Source: Dehalococcoidia bacterium | Lineage (GTDB): Bacteria; Chloroflexota; Dehalococcoidia; Dehalococcoidales; E44-bin46 | Assembly: GCA_030634425.1 (NCBI GenBank) | Contig: DAOWAU010000036.1 | Coordinates: 1-7,031 of the forward strand | Reading direction: 5' to 3' | DNA length: 7,031 nucleotides | In this document: one piece after another, positions 6,029 to 7,031 of the stretch | How positions within the stretch are numbered: the first letter of the stretch is position 1 | How the letters are laid out: each line of letters starts with the position of its first letter | Notes under the pieces: generated by a model | The model's input: only the letters and a program-made list of their open reading frames with translations | The model's database searches: none | What the model was told of the DNA's origin: nothing | Position numbers and translations under genes: made by a program

Positions 6029-7031
6029 ATTACCCTCCCTCCAATAAAGCCGACAGCAGCGGCAACTAACGCCATAATGGCGGCATAGAAAAATACGCCG
6101 TTAAAAGAGGCATAGCTATAGACCAGAGCAAAAACCACCGGCCCCAGGGTTTGACCCAACCGCATCATCACCGAATTTACCGACATAAACCCCGCCCGAT
6201 ATTCAGACGGGACCAATCCGGTGAGATAGGTCAGTAAGCAGGGAACAATTAGGCCATGGCCGGCTCCAAGAATAATCGCCGGTATCAGCGTGAATCCCAA
6301 TCGTGGCATAATCAGGAGCAACGCCAGAGCTATACTGTAGAGAACAAAACCGAGCTTAACCAAGGTGGTTTCGGAGGCAAACCTCAGTATCCTTCCCAGC
6401 TGGGATGAAACCAGAGCAGTGACCCCAAACGAGGCGGAAAGGATAGCGCCGGTGACGAAGGGCGAGGCATTAAAGGAGCTCCCCAGGTAGATGCTGAGAT
6501 AGGTTAGATAGGAGCCATAGAGAAGGATGAAGACGATTATGCCTGCGGCAAAAGCACTGGCTACCCTCCTATCCTTCAGGTAGCGCCAAGTGCCGCCCCA
6601 GTACTCACGAAAATTCTGCCTAATCCTGGGCTCGGGGATATCTAACCGTCGCAGTACCAGAACCCCGATAGGTATCGCCGCCAGTGACAACAGGAAGGGG
6701 TAATTCCAGGCAAAGTTCGCCACAGCGCCACCGATCAGGGGATAGACAGCAATACCGATATACAATACGCTGGCATTCAGCCCCATAGCCTCGGCTCTCC
6801 GCCTCCCCGAGAATAGGTCGCCTACCATAGTCACGCTGAGGGGACCCAGGGCTATCGCCCCCATCCCTTGCAATACCCGCAGGATGAGCAGGGTATGAAA
6901 GTCCCTGGTCAGGGCACAGGCAGCGCCAGCCACCCCGAACAGGAAAAGGGATGGCACCAGCACCCGCTTCCGACCATACCTGTCAGCCAGCATGCCCAGA
7001 AGTGGGGCAAGAAACACGGCAGGGAGGGCAT
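6022..7031 (-). CDS. Major facilitator superfamily transporter, 5' end cut off by window edge
   Basis: This is an integral membrane protein of the major facilitator superfamily, probably a proton-coupled exporter of the DHA1 (12-helix) type; the substrate cannot be told. The reading frame is open to the right edge (335 codons plus stop). A GTG at 7017 is in frame but is not the start, because the helix before motif A continues upstream. Visible are the cytoplasmic motif A GMLADRYGRK after helix 2, an RVLQGMG motif B-like segment in helix 4, and GIAVYPLIGG at the motif C position in helix 5. A hydrophilic central loop (DIPEPRIRQNFREYW...KDRR) is followed by six more hydrophobic segments. That adds up to helices 2-12, so helix 1 and roughly 50-70 residues are missing. 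Motif C lacks the usual Gly of its GP pair (Tyr instead), which makes an antiporter assignment less certain. It converges on mutM and is likely transcribed separately. Confidence 0.9.
   Translation of the reverse strand, partial: ALPAVFLAPLLGMLADRYGRKRVLVPSLFLFGVAGAACALTRDFHTLLILRVLQGMGAIALGPLSVTMVGDLFSGRRRAEAMGLNASVLYIGIAVYPLIGGAVANFAWNYPFLLSLAAIPIGVLVLRRLDIPEPRIRQNFREYWGGTWRYLKDRRVASAFAAGIIVFILLYGSYLTYLSIYLGSSFNASPFVTGAILSASFGVTALVSSQLGRILRFASETTLVKLGFVLYSIALALLLIMPRLGFTLIPAIILGAGHGLIVPCLLTYLTGLVPSEYRAGFMSVNSVMMRLGQTLGPVVFALVYSYASFNGVFFYAAIMALVAAAVGFIGGRVMR

Noticed and set aside
7015..7017. GTG as the start of the transporter
   Set aside because: The same frame continues upstream to the edge with hydrophobic helix residues, and a start here would leave the protein without helix 1 and most of helix 2.

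Overview
The window is an ordinary stretch of bacterial chromosome, moderately GC-rich (a little over half G+C by eye), with five tightly packed housekeeping or transport genes. I see no tRNA, rRNA, CRISPR array, insertion sequence or phage gene, and no undescribed multi-gene system. The style of the proteins suggests Chloroflexota, perhaps Dehalococcoidia. The clues are a full-length proofreading Pol I next to fpg, GRQNVGKST in the first Der P-loop, and TGDAD in the Pol I nuclease domain. This placement is inference from recalled family resemblance, not from a search.

Layout. Positions 1-2186 on the minus strand form a two-gene unit: argF (ornithine carbamoyltransferase, TTG start), then der (two-domain ribosome-assembly GTPase). 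The genes are 9 bases apart, and der runs off the left edge. Positions 2187-2362 are a divergent promoter region of 176 bases. Each direction has an extended -10 (TGn plus a TATAAT-like hexamer): TATACT for argF and a perfect TATAAT for polA. The polA -10 lies so close to the ATG that the mRNA is probably leaderless. Positions 2363-5909 on the plus strand carry polA (DNA polymerase I, 903 aa, all three activities apparently intact) and mutM/fpg (275 aa), 7 bases apart, closed by a textbook intrinsic terminator. Positions 5933-6021 are non-coding and hold a C-tract/G-tract palindromic stretch that looks like a decayed short repeat. Positions 6022-7031 on the minus strand are the C-terminal part of a major facilitator transporter that runs off the right edge and converges on polA-mutM.

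How the genes work together. polA and mutM make functional sense as a base-excision-repair pair: Fpg removes oxidised purines and leaves a one-nucleotide gap, which Pol I fills. argF and der share a transcript but no obvious pathway. The transporter is unrelated as far as can be seen.

The points most worth a second look are small departures inside conserved enzymes and the control signals. They are the likely leaderless polA mRNA, Asp in place of the steric-gate Glu in Pol I motif A, HPLP in place of HCLP in ornithine carbamoyltransferase, Leu in place of the wedge Phe in Fpg, a 7-bp dyad in the argF leader, and the repeat-like element after mutM.
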